Shown: positions 48,903 through 59,446 of the stretch, piece after piece
Numbering within the stretch: position 1 is the first letter of the stretch
Layout: each line of letters starts with the position of its first letter
NCBI RefSeq assembly: GCF_007625205.1
Contig: NZ_VMNI01000004.1
Span: 124,001-188,000, forward strand
Reading direction: 5' to 3'
DNA length: 64,000 nucleotides
Origin: Denitromonas ohlonensis
GTDB lineage: Bacteria > Pseudomonadota > Gammaproteobacteria > Burkholderiales > Rhodocyclaceae
Translations under genes and position numbers: made by a program
The notes under the pieces: model-generated
What the model was told of the DNA's origin: nothing
Seen by the model: only the letters and a program-made list of their open reading frames with translations
Database searches by the model: none

Positions 48903-49922
48903 TCAGCGCGCCGGGCAGAGCCTCAGGCACAGCAGCAGGAATTCATCCCAGACTTCGCCGGGGGCGATGCCCTTGATGATCCGGTCGATGCGGGCGGCGT
49001 GGGCCAGCGCGGCGCGGACCTTGCCCGGCGCGAGGCGCTGGAGGGCGTGTTGCAAGGCCTTGCGCCGGCGATCATCAAAGACGCGCTCGACCTTGAACGC
49101 GGCGGCCAGTGGCTGGCCGTCGGCCTGGGCGGCCTGCAGGCGCGCCAAGGTGCGCACTTCGTTGGAGAGCATCCACAGCAGCAGCGGCGCGGCCGTGCCT
49201 TCGCCGGCCAGACCTTCGAGCAGGCGGGTGCAGCGGCCGGCGTCGCCTTCGAGCACGGCGCTGCGCAGGGTGTCGATGTCGTAGCGGGCGACGTCGAGGA
49301 CGGCTTCGCGCACCGCATCGAGGCTGAGCTCGCCGGGCGGGTGGAGCAGGGCGAGTTTGGTGATTTCCTGGTGGGCGGCGAGCAGGTTGCCCTCGACATG
49401 GTCGGCGATGAAATCGAGCGCCTCGGTCGACGCGCTTTGCTGCTGCGCCGACAGGCGGCGAGCGATCCAGCGCGGCAGTTGCTCGCGCGGCGGGGCATTG
49501 CATTCGACGGCCACGCCTTTCTGGCTGAGGGCGGTGAACCAGGCAGTCTTGCGTGCGGCCCAGTCCAGCTCGGGCAGGCTGATGAGGGTGATGACGTCGC
49601 TGGCAGTCGACTCGGCGGTGTCAGCCAGGCGCTTGAGGGCGTCGCCGCCGTCCTTGCCGGGCTTGCCGTTGGGGATGCGCAGGTCGATGACTTTGCGGCT
49701 GCCGAACAGCGACAAATTGCCGGTGGCCTCGAACAGCGCCTCCCAGCCGAAGCCGGGGCCGCTGATGAGGATCTCGCGCTCGTCAAAGCCTTGGCGCCTG
49801 GCTGCGGCGCGCAGCGCGTCACCGGTTTCGGAGACGGTCAGCGGCTCGTTGCCGTGCAGGATGTAGAGGGCGGCGAGGGGCTTTTCCAGATGGGCGTCGA
49901 GCCGGTCCGGATGCAAATTCAT
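48903..49922 (-). CDS. holA: DNA polymerase III subunit delta
   Basis: A 339-residue clamp-loader subunit. The N-terminal domain shows LYILHGNEPLTVSETGDALR and the middle domain EGNLLAAHQEITKLALLHPPGELS, which are typical of HolA; the C-terminal helical collar ends in the helices around LLLCLRL. It opens the beta-clamp as part of the gamma complex. The start overlaps the lptE stop by ATGA, a coupling conserved in many proteobacteria. Confidence 0.93.
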   Translation of the reverse strand: MNLHPDRLDAHLEKPLAALYILHGNEPLTVSETGDALRAAARRQGFDEREILISGPGFGWEALFEATGNLSLFGSRKVIDLRIPNGKPGKDGGDALKRLADTAESTASDVITLISLPELDWAARKTAWFTALSQKGVAVECNAPPREQLPRWIARRLSAQQQSASTEALDFIADHVEGNLLAAHQEITKLALLHPPGELSLDAVREAVLDVARYDIDTLRSAVLEGDAGRCTRLLEGLAGEGTAAPLLLWMLSNEVRTLARLQAAQADGQPLAAAFKVERVFDDRRRKALQHALQRLAPGKVRAALAHAARIDRIIKGIAPGEVWDEFLLLCLRLCPAR

Positions 49923-50440
49923 TGGGCGGCGGGGGCGTCGAGCTTGATGGCGGCGAGGCGACGAACCAGCTGTTGGGCAATGTCGTCTTCCATGTCGCGG
50001 TAGAGCATGGCCTCTTCCTGGTCCTTGGCGAGCAACTGGGTGTCGTCATAGGTGACGTCGCGACGCACGGCAATGCGCTCGGCCGGGCGAACCGTGGTGC
50101 CGTCCGGGCGCTCGACCGCATAGTTGAGCGTGGTTTGCAGGCGGTATTCGCGCGCCTTGCCGGCCCGGTTCAGGCTGAGAATGTCGCGCTCGCGCTTGAT
50201 GTTGAAAAGGCGAATGCTGACTTCGGCCTCGTTCAGGCGCTCGGTCAGGACGACGCCATTGATTTCCAGCTGCCGCGCGATGCGGTTCATGAAGCGCTCG
50301 TTGCGGCTGGCGTTGAGATACGCCCGCTTGAACGGCATGTCGAGCTGGCCGCGCAGGTGGAAGCCGCAGCCGGCGAGTCCGAATGTGGCGAGGCCGGCGA
50401 GGAGCAGGCGTCGGCGGGTCGTCTCGTTGCCAGAATTCAT
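49919..50440 (-). CDS. lptE: LPS-assembly lipoprotein LptE
   Basis: A 173-residue outer-membrane lipoprotein that plugs LptD for LPS insertion. The signal peptide has a twin-Arg-containing start (TTRRRLLLAGLATFGLAGC) with lipobox LAGC, Cys near residue 25, followed by GFHLRGQ, the hallmark start of mature LptE. It lies between leuS and holA, the usual neighbourhood. Confidence 0.94.
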   Translation of the reverse strand: MNSGNETTRRRLLLAGLATFGLAGCGFHLRGQLDMPFKRAYLNASRNERFMNRIARQLEINGVVLTERLNEAEVSIRLFNIKRERDILSLNRAGKAREYRLQTTLNYAVERPDGTTVRPAERIAVRRDVTYDDTQLLAKDQEEAMLYRDMEDDIAQQLVRRLAAIKLDAPAAQ

Positions 50441-50503
50441 GGTGCGAAGCTTCCTTGCAAAGACAGGGGGCGCGAAAGGAGCGGGCAGGGCACCCGCCCG
50501 ATT

Positions 50504-53146
<2,643 letters not shown>

Positions 53147-53200
53147 TCAAAGCGGGGAAGTATACCGTGAAGCCCGCATGCTCAGCGGGGGCGGTAAACG

Positions 53201-53235
53201 AAAAAACGGCACCCGGTCGGTGAGACCGAGTGCCG
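53201..53235 (-). terminator. Intrinsic terminator for the 107-residue protein gene
   Basis: CGGCAC-C-CGGTC and GACCG-A-GTGCCG form a stem; six A residues on the plus strand at 53201-53206 give a U-run on the minus strand. It is placed 39 bp after the minus-strand gene ending at 53274. Confidence 0.8.
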
Positions 53236-53273
53236 AACTCCATCAAAGAGAGGGAGGGAGACCGTTGATGCGT

Positions 53274-53597
53274 TCAGGCGGCGCGACGCGGCACGCCGAC
53301 GCAGCGCTGCCAGTGGGTAGCGGCATTGGAGAAATCTTCCATCATTGTCAGCGGCAGGCGCATGACGCGGGCCTGGGCGCGGAAGATGCCGCCCATGCTG
53401 GGTGTGCACAGGCTGGCTTCTTCGGCTTCGAGCAGCGCAATGAAGGTGTTCATGGCGGCGCCATAGTATTCGGCGTTGCCGACCCATCCGGTGTCGGTTG
53501 TGGCCTGACGAACCGCCTTGCGCCAAAGCGCTTCAGCGCGTTCGGTGGATACGCCGGCGCGGCGGGCATACCAGGGGAGCAGTTTCGGTGCGTTCAT
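53274..53597 (-). CDS. Small conserved protein of unknown function
   Basis: A 107-residue mostly helical, soluble protein without signal or membrane segment. It begins MNAPKLLPWYARRAGVSTERAE and carries WVGNAEYYGAAMNTFIALLEAEE in the middle. I recall similar uncharacterised proteins in related betaproteobacteria but no function. AGGAG lies 8-9 bp before ATG 53597. It has its own intrinsic terminator, so it is a single-gene unit. The 283-bp gap upstream (53598-53880), AT-rich in its left part, should hold promoters for it and for the helicase gene. Confidence 0.75.
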   Translation of the reverse strand: MNAPKLLPWYARRAGVSTERAEALWRKAVRQATTDTGWVGNAEYYGAAMNTFIALLEAEEASLCTPSMGGIFRAQARVMRLPLTMMEDFSNAATHWQRCVGVPRRAA

Positions 53598-53852
53598 AAT
53601 ATGTACTCCTGACGCGCGACAGCGCGCCTTCAGCAAATGACCGCCTTTTGAACGGCCTTGTCTCTGCAAAATGGTGCAAAGCAAAACAAACAACTGTTCG
53701 AATCTTAGCAAAGTCGCCCGTGCTTTGGAATTGAGTTGAGTTAATTCGTGTTGCATCGCACAAATAAACCTTACTCAGTTAGTCGGGTTTTTGCAAGTAG
53801 GTGATTTCCCTAGCAAAAAACCTTCCGACCGGCGGTGGCCGGAGGGGTGGGT

Positions 53853-53858
53853 TAAAAT
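53853..53858 (+). promoter_or_regulatory. Candidate -10 box (TAAAAT) for the UvrD-like helicase gene
   Basis: TAAAAT lies 23 bp before ATG 53881. No good -35 hexamer is seen at the expected distance. Confidence 0.3.
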
Positions 53859-53880
53859 GCCCGGTCACCCCGGAGACCGC

Positions 53881-56088
53881 ATGACCGATCTGCTCGCAAC
53901 GCTCAACGAAGAACAGGCTCGCGCCGTCACCCTGCCGGCGCAGCACGCGCTGATCCTGGCGGGGGCCGGCTCGGGCAAGACCCGCGTGCTGACGACGCGT
54001 ATCGCCTGGTTGATCCAGACCGGTCAGGCCACCCCGCAGGGCATTCTGGGCGTGACCTTTACCAACAAGGCCGCCAAGGAGATGCATGCGCGACTGGCGG
54101 CGATGCTGCCGGTCAACCCGAAGGCGATGTGGATCGGCACCTTTCATGGTTTGTGCAACCGTTTGTTACGCGCACACCATCGTGACGCCGGGCTGCCCCA
54201 GTTGTTCCAGATTCTCGATTCGGGCGACCAGCTCTCGGCGATCAAGCGTTTGCTCAAAACGTTAAATGTGGATGACGAAAAATTTCCACCGCGTGAGCTT
54301 CAGCACTTCATCAATGCGCAAAAAGAGCAGGGCGTACGTGCCGGTGCCGTCGATGCCTTCGACGATTTCACCCGTCGTCGGGTCGAGATTTACGCCGAGT
54401 ATGAGGCGCAGTGCCAGCGCGAGGCAGTGGTGGATTTTGCGGAGCTGCTGCTGCGCACCTACGAGTTGCTCAGTCGCAACGAGCCCCTGCGGCAGCACTA
54501 CCAGCGGCGCTTCCGGCACATTCTGACGGATGAGTTTCAGGATACGAACAAGCTGCAATATCAGTGGCTTAAGCTGCTCGCTGGTGGCGAGAGCAGCGAA
54601 TCGCCGGCCTGTCTGTTCTGCGTTGGCGACGATGATCAGTCGATCTACCGTTTCCGCGGTGCGGAAGTGGGCAACATGCTGGCCTTCGAGCGCGAGTTCA
54701 AGGTGCCCAACGTGATCCGCCTGGAGCAGAACTACCGCTCCTGCGGCAATATTCTCGATGCCGCCAACGCGATCATCGCCAACAACACGCAGCGCCTGGG
54801 CAAGGAGTTGTGGACCGATCGCGGTGAGGGCGAGCCGATCCGGGTGTATGAGGCGTTCACCGATGGCGACGAGGCGCGCTTTGTGGTGGATGAGATCCAG
54901 TCGCTGGTGCGCGATGGCATGTCACGCTCGGACATTGCCTTGTTGTATCGCGCCAACGCGCTGTCGCGGGTGCTGGAGCATCAGCTGTTCTCGGCGGGGG
55001 TGTCCTACCGGGTGTATGGCGGCTTGCGCTTTTTCGAGCGCCAGGAGGTCAAGCATGCGTTGGCCTATCTGCGCCTGATCGCCAACCCGGACGACGACAC
55101 GGCCTTTGCGCGGGTGGTGAATTTTCCGACGCGCGGCATTGGCGCCCGGTCGCTGGAGGCGCTGCAGGACGCGGCGCGGACCTACAACAGCAGCCTGTAC
55201 GCCACGGTGTCGCATCTGTCGGGCAAGCCGCGGGCGGCGATCGGCGCTTTTGTGCAGCTGATTGAATCCTTGCGCAGTGCGACGGCAAACCTGCCGCTGC
55301 CCGAGGCGGTCGATCATGTGCTCGATCAGTCCGGTCTGCGGGCGCATTACGAGAGCCAGAAAGAGAAAGACGGCCGCGAGCGGCTGGAAAACCTCGACGA
55401 AATCATCAGCGCGGCCACCAATTTTGTGGCGGAAAACGAGGCGCCGGAGTCGGCCGTCGAGCATCCGCTGCTGGCCGACTTCCTTGCCCATGCCTCGCTG
55501 GAGGCCGGCGACCACCAGGCCGACGCCAGCGAAGACGCCGTCCAGCTGATGAGCGTGCACGCGGCGAAGGGGCTGGAGTTTGACGTGGTGTTTGTGTGCG
55601 GGCTGGAGGAGGGTTTGTTCCCCCACGAAAACAGCCTGATGGAGACCGACGGTCTGGAGGAGGAGCGGCGCCTGATGTATGTGGCGGTGACGCGGGCGCG
55701 GCAGCGCCTGTATGTGTCGCTGGCGCAAAGCCGCATGCTGCATGGCCAGACGCGCTACAACATGCGCTCGCGCTTCCTGGAGGAAATCCCCGACACGCTG
55801 ACCAAATGGCTGACGCCAAAGTCGGGTCGCGGTCAGGCGCCGGCGCGGCCGAGCCATTTTTCGCCCTCGCCGGCCAGCGCGCCACGCCGGCCCGCCAGTG
55901 CGGCGCATGCGCCGGGGCGCGACCTGGGCGGTTTGCGGATCGGCCAGAACGTGCGCCATGCGCGTTTTGGGGCGGGCATCATCGTGGCCGCCGAAGGCAG
56001 CGGGTCGGATGCGCGGGTGCAGATCAATTTTGGTGCGCAGGGGATGAAGTGGCTGCTGATGTCGGTGGCCAAGCTCGATCCCGCGTAA
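53881..56088 (+). CDS. uvrD: UvrD/PcrA-type superfamily 1 DNA helicase
   Basis: A 735-residue ATP-dependent 3'-5' DNA helicase. Motif I is LAGAGSGKTRVL, Ia GVTFTNKAAKEM, II in HILTDEFQDTNKLQ, III VGDDDQSIYRFRGA, IV RLEQNYRSCGNIL, V SVHAAKGLEFDVVFV and VI MYVAVTRARQRLYV. The C-terminal PcrA/UvrD linker and Tudor-like end (GQNVRHARFGAGIIVAAEGSG) identify UvrD/PcrA rather than Rep. ATG 53881 has GGAG just upstream. Confidence 0.94.
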   Translation: MTDLLATLNEEQARAVTLPAQHALILAGAGSGKTRVLTTRIAWLIQTGQATPQGILGVTFTNKAAKEMHARLAAMLPVNPKAMWIGTFHGLCNRLLRAHHRDAGLPQLFQILDSGDQLSAIKRLLKTLNVDDEKFPPRELQHFINAQKEQGVRAGAVDAFDDFTRRRVEIYAEYEAQCQREAVVDFAELLLRTYELLSRNEPLRQHYQRRFRHILTDEFQDTNKLQYQWLKLLAGGESSESPACLFCVGDDDQSIYRFRGAEVGNMLAFEREFKVPNVIRLEQNYRSCGNILDAANAIIANNTQRLGKELWTDRGEGEPIRVYEAFTDGDEARFVVDEIQSLVRDGMSRSDIALLYRANALSRVLEHQLFSAGVSYRVYGGLRFFERQEVKHALAYLRLIANPDDDTAFARVVNFPTRGIGARSLEALQDAARTYNSSLYATVSHLSGKPRAAIGAFVQLIESLRSATANLPLPEAVDHVLDQSGLRAHYESQKEKDGRERLENLDEIISAATNFVAENEAPESAVEHPLLADFLAHASLEAGDHQADASEDAVQLMSVHAAKGLEFDVVFVCGLEEGLFPHENSLMETDGLEEERRLMYVAVTRARQRLYVSLAQSRMLHGQTRYNMRSRFLEEIPDTLTKWLTPKSGRGQAPARPSHFSPSPASAPRRPASAAHAPGRDLGGLRIGQNVRHARFGAGIIVAAEGSGSDARVQINFGAQGMKWLLMSVAKLDPA

Positions 56089-56094
56089 GCGTGT

Positions 56095-56898
56095 TCAGTC
56101 GCCCGACAGCGCCCGCTGGAGCAGTCGGCGGACGGTGCCGGGGTCGAAGGGTTTGTCGCAAATACCCGAGACGCCGGCATTTTCAATGGCCGCCAGCCGG
56201 CTGACGTCCTGCTCGCTGGTCACCATGAGGATGGGCACCGAGGTCTGCCAGCTGTGTTGACGGATGTGTTCGATCAGCGCCTTGCCGTCCATTTCTGGCA
56301 TGTTGTAGTCGGTCACCACCAGATCGACCATGGTGTCGCCCAGAATGCTGGCCGCCTCGGCGCCGTTGCCGGCTTCGATGAAGTGACGCAGGCCGAGCTG
56401 TTCGAGCACCCGGCGGATGCATCGGCGCGCATGGAGGCTGTCGTCCACCAGCAACACCTTGAGCTCCTCCAGATCCATGTCCCAGTCGGTGATCGGTTCG
56501 ATCGCACGCATGTCGAGCGTGGCATTGATGGCCTGCGCCAGCTGGTCGGTGGTGAAGGGCTTGGGGACGATGGCGCAGACGCCGGACTGGCGCACCGGGT
56601 CGAGTGCCTGGGGCCGCGTCTCGCTGGACACCAGGATGAAGGCGACATCTTCAGTGGCCGGGTCGGTGCGCATGCTGTGCACCAGGTCGGTGCCCAGCAT
56701 GTCGGGCAGGTACATGGCGCTGATGACGATGTCGGGGTGGTGTTGCGACATGCTGGTGAGCGCCTGCGCGCCATGTTCCGCGTGGCGCGGCGAGGGAATG
56801 CCCAGGGCTTCGCAGGCCTGCGTGATGACCTTGCGTTGCATTGTCGAGGGTTCGACGATCAGCAGATCAAGATGGGTGGCATTGATCGTGGCGGCCAT
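56095..56898 (-). CDS. Tandem-receiver response regulator (pseudo-receiver plus receiver)
   Basis: A 267-residue protein of two receiver domains and no output domain. The first (about 10-130) has Ala in place of the acceptor Asp (IVISAMYLPDML) and a divergent acidic pocket, so it cannot be phosphorylated there. The second (about 145-267) is complete: VLLVDDS, VVTDYNMPEMDG, and the conserved Lys in CDKPFD. Such proteins often act as phosphate sinks or protein-protein switches. ATG 56898 is chosen; an in-frame start at 56916 adds six residues. It is convergent with the helicase gene and has no kinase next to it. Confidence 0.9.
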   Translation of the reverse strand: MAATINATHLDLLIVEPSTMQRKVITQACEALGIPSPRHAEHGAQALTSMSQHHPDIVISAMYLPDMLGTDLVHSMRTDPATEDVAFILVSSETRPQALDPVRQSGVCAIVPKPFTTDQLAQAINATLDMRAIEPITDWDMDLEELKVLLVDDSLHARRCIRRVLEQLGLRHFIEAGNGAEAASILGDTMVDLVVTDYNMPEMDGKALIEHIRQHSWQTSVPILMVTSEQDVSRLAAIENAGVSGICDKPFDPGTVRRLLQRALSGD

Positions 56899-57065
56899 GG
56901 GGTCTCTCCGGGGCACATCGGTTCGTTAACACTTAGCGGCCCGCGCGCGGAATTCTTCAATTTCATGAGTGGCGCCGGGAATAGCGGATAAGGCCTTGCT
57001 GTTTACGCCGGTGAGCAGCGCATGCAGCCTGCTTTCAACCCCTTGGAATGTCTGGAGAGTCGAAC

Positions 57066-57539
57066 GTGAAAAAATACATGATGCGTATCGTGGCGGCAGC
57101 CATGAGCTTTGGTGTGGCGGCAAGCGTGTCCGCGCAGATGAAGCCCGAAGACATGATCAAGGCCCGTCAGTCAGGCTACACCTTCATGGCCTGGAACATG
57201 GGCAAGATCAAGGCGCAGGTGGTCGACGGCAGCGTGCCCTTCAACAAGGATCAAGTTCTGGCCGCGGCCAATGTCGTTGCCGCGGTGGCCAATTCGGGCA
57301 TGGGGGCGCTGTATGCGCCGGGCACCGACAAGGGCATGGGCTGGAAGGAGACGCGCCTCAAGCCGGCGTTTTTCACCGAGCAGGATGAGGTCCGCAAGAT
57401 CGCCATGAACTTCATCCAGCAGGCCAACACCCTGCAGCAGGTGGCGGCCACCGGGGATCAAGGGGCGATCAAGGCCCAGTTTGGCGAAATGGGCAAAGCC
57501 TGCAAGGCCTGCCACGACAAGTATCGCACCGAAGAATAA
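57066..57539 (+). CDS. Periplasmic cytochrome c' (class II cytochrome c)
   Basis: A 157-residue exported cytochrome. The signal peptide is KKYMMRIVAAAMSFGVAASVSA, cleaved near residue 23. The mature part is the four-helix-bundle type, with RQSGYTFMAWNMGKIKAQV in helix A and the C-terminal haem motif CKACH (about residues 147-151). Class II cytochromes bind NO and other gases in some species. GTG 57066 with GGAGAG upstream is chosen, since it starts the charged signal sequence. It is convergent with a b561-type cytochrome gene. Confidence 0.9.
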   Translation: MKKYMMRIVAAAMSFGVAASVSAQMKPEDMIKARQSGYTFMAWNMGKIKAQVVDGSVPFNKDQVLAAANVVAAVANSGMGALYAPGTDKGMGWKETRLKPAFFTEQDEVRKIAMNFIQQANTLQQVAATGDQGAIKAQFGEMGKACKACHDKYRTEE

Positions 57540-57557
57540 GCGTTTCTGCCGGGCGTC

Positions 57558-57579
57558 ACGGCCGCTTCAGGGCGGCCGT
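57558..57579 (+). terminator. Hairpin terminator after the cytochrome c' gene
   Basis: ACGGCCGC / GCGGCCGT with a 6-nt loop, then TGTTGTT. The T-run is interrupted, so it is a moderate terminator. Confidence 0.55.
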
Positions 57580-57598
57580 TGTTGTTCGCGCGCGGGCC

Positions 57599-58294
57599 TT
57601 ACCAGGCGGGCGTTTCGATGGCCGCTGGCGGTGGCGGCGGGGGTAGCAGCGCGCCGCTGGCAATCCACACCGTCGATGCGCCGATGCTCAGCGAGACAAT
57701 GAAGGCGAGCGGCCTGGCGTGTCGCGGGGCGGGCGGCGTGGGTTGGGTGACGGGTTTTCGGCCGGTAATCATCGGCCGGATCAGCGGCTCTTTTTTGATG
57801 AAGCGGTAGTACAGCAGTGCGGCCAGGTGCAGCCCGATGAGCGCAAAGATCGCCCACTCGCCGCGGCGGTGCCAGCCGGTCAGCGTGTCGGACAAGTCCT
57901 TGCTGACAGCGGCGTAGAGTGGCCCGGTGAAGGCGATGTCGTCATTGGCCACCAGTCCGGTCAGCGCTTGCCCGAGCAGCGCGAGCAGCATGGCCAGCAC
58001 TGACAACGCGCCGAGTGGGTTGTGGCCGACTCCCTGCCACTGTCCGCGCAGGTAGGCGGCAATGGTGGCAGGGCCGCGGACAAACTGAGTGAAGCGCGCG
58101 GTGTGGCTGCCGACAAAGCCCCAGGCCAGCCGAAAGCCAAGCAGGCCGATAATCGCCAGCCCGAAGCGGCCGTGCCACAGCATGGCGTTGCCGCCGATCT
58201 TGACGCTGATGATGGCGCCGCTCAAGCAGCCCACCAGCAGCCAGTGGAACAGGCGGGTGGGCAGATCCCAGATCAGGACGGTGTGTTTGGACAT
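57599..58294 (-). CDS. Cytochrome b561-family membrane protein
   Basis: A 231-residue inner-membrane di-haem-type cytochrome b. Four main helices are visible, with candidate haem-ligand histidines in WDLPTRLFHWLL, MLWHGRFG, LTGWHRRGEW and LIGLHLAALLYY. The C-terminus has an extra membrane helix and a Pro-rich tail (LLPPPPPPAA). Such proteins pass electrons between quinol and periplasmic cytochromes, and the neighbouring cytochrome c' is a plausible partner. ATG 58294 is used because the conserved WDLPTRLFHW begins near it. Confidence 0.88.
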   Translation of the reverse strand: MSKHTVLIWDLPTRLFHWLLVGCLSGAIISVKIGGNAMLWHGRFGLAIIGLLGFRLAWGFVGSHTARFTQFVRGPATIAAYLRGQWQGVGHNPLGALSVLAMLLALLGQALTGLVANDDIAFTGPLYAAVSKDLSDTLTGWHRRGEWAIFALIGLHLAALLYYRFIKKEPLIRPMITGRKPVTQPTPPAPRHARPLAFIVSLSIGASTVWIASGALLPPPPPPAAIETPAW

Positions 58295-58360
58295 GGGCTT
58301 CCCCGAAAACGATGCTGAGGAGGTCAACACCGCTTTCGGCGACCGTATTCCCGAGCGTGC

Positions 58361-59140
58361 TCAGGTACCGTATTGGCGGGCCAGCGTGTCGTGCAGGGCG
58401 ACGAACTCTTTCGACAGCTTGTGCTTCGGGTCAAGGTGGATCATCGGCTTGGCCTGTTCGTGCGATTCCTTGATTTTGACCGAGGCCGACAGGTAGGGCG
58501 CGATGATGGGCAGGCCTTCGTCGATCAGCTCCTGCACCACTTTGCGCGGCAGGCTGGCGCGGGGCTGGAACTGGTTGACCACGATGCCTTCGATGGCCAG
58601 GTCCGGGTTGTGGTCGGCGCGGATTTCATCCACGTTGGTCAGCAGCGAATACAGCGCGCGGCGCGAAAAGTCGTCGCAATCGAAGGGGATCAGGCAGGCG
58701 TCGGCGGCAATCATGGCCGAGCGGGTGAAGAAGTTGAGCGCCGGCGGCGTGTCGATGTAGATCACGTCGTAGTCTTCTGCCAGTTCGTCGAGCGCCTCGC
58801 GCAGCTTGAAGATCTTGTAGCGCGATTCGAGCTTGCCTTGCAGCTCTTCGAGGTCCGGATGCGAGGGCATCACGTGCAGGCGCTCGAAGGGGCTGACGGC
58901 GATAAAGTCGTCCAGCGGCTTGGGGTTGAGCTTGAAGTTCAGGGTCTGGTCGAAGAAGTCGGCCAGCGAGTTTTCGAGTTCGTCGGTGGCGTCGCCGAGC
59001 AGGTAACGCGTCGAGTTGCCTTGTGGGTCGAGGTCGACCACCAGGGTGCGCTGCCCGTTGTGGGCGCTGATCGCCGCCAGGTTGCAGGTAATGGTGGACT
59101 TGCCGACGCCCCCCTTCTGGTTGAAGACAACTCGTCGCAT
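58361..59140 (-). CDS. ParA-family ATPase, no ParB neighbour
   Basis: A 259-residue deviant-Walker ATPase. The A motif is NQKGGVGKSTITCNLA, with signature Lys; A' is VVDLDPQGNST; B is VIYIDTPPALNF. ParA/Soj proteins position chromosomes, plasmids or large protein assemblies. No parB, parS-like array or replication gene is adjacent, so it is not a typical partition locus; cargo positioning is possible. GGGAGA lies about 9 bp before the ATG. Divergent from maeB. Confidence 0.9.
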   Translation of the reverse strand: MRRVVFNQKGGVGKSTITCNLAAISAHNGQRTLVVDLDPQGNSTRYLLGDATDELENSLADFFDQTLNFKLNPKPLDDFIAVSPFERLHVMPSHPDLEELQGKLESRYKIFKLREALDELAEDYDVIYIDTPPALNFFTRSAMIAADACLIPFDCDDFSRRALYSLLTNVDEIRADHNPDLAIEGIVVNQFQPRASLPRKVVQELIDEGLPIIAPYLSASVKIKESHEQAKPMIHLDPKHKLSKEFVALHDTLARQYGT

Positions 59141-59446
59141 GCTGGCCGATCTCCCACGGTTCCGGATGAATGAACGTTGGGGGCATTTTGCCAGTTAATG
59201 CTGCATTGCGGTGAGTGCCGGCCGTGTGATGTTCTTCCGTCCGAGGCAATTTCTGCGGATAATGCACCGGTCCGCCCGGAATGCGACGCCGACCTCTCCC
59301 CGGTTAGCGTCGTATCGCTCCACGGCCAGCACAACAATGCTGAGCAAAGAAAACAAACCATACTGTGGATGTTCGCAATTGGCGGGTGGGGCTCCGGCGC
59401 GTACGCTGTCGGAGTTGATCGTTGCATATCTATCGAGGGAGACACA
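59141..59446. other. 306-bp divergent intergenic region, ParA / maeB
   Basis: No gene with a convincing start or codon use. The long in-frame extension of maeB back to 59177 has no conserved sequence. It should hold divergent promoters; I see no confident -10/-35 pair. It includes a short AT-rich run near 59338-59362. Confidence 0.5.

Noticed and set aside
58361-59140. ParA gene considered as a plasmid or chromosome partition locus
   Set aside because: No ParB, parS repeats or replication genes are adjacent.
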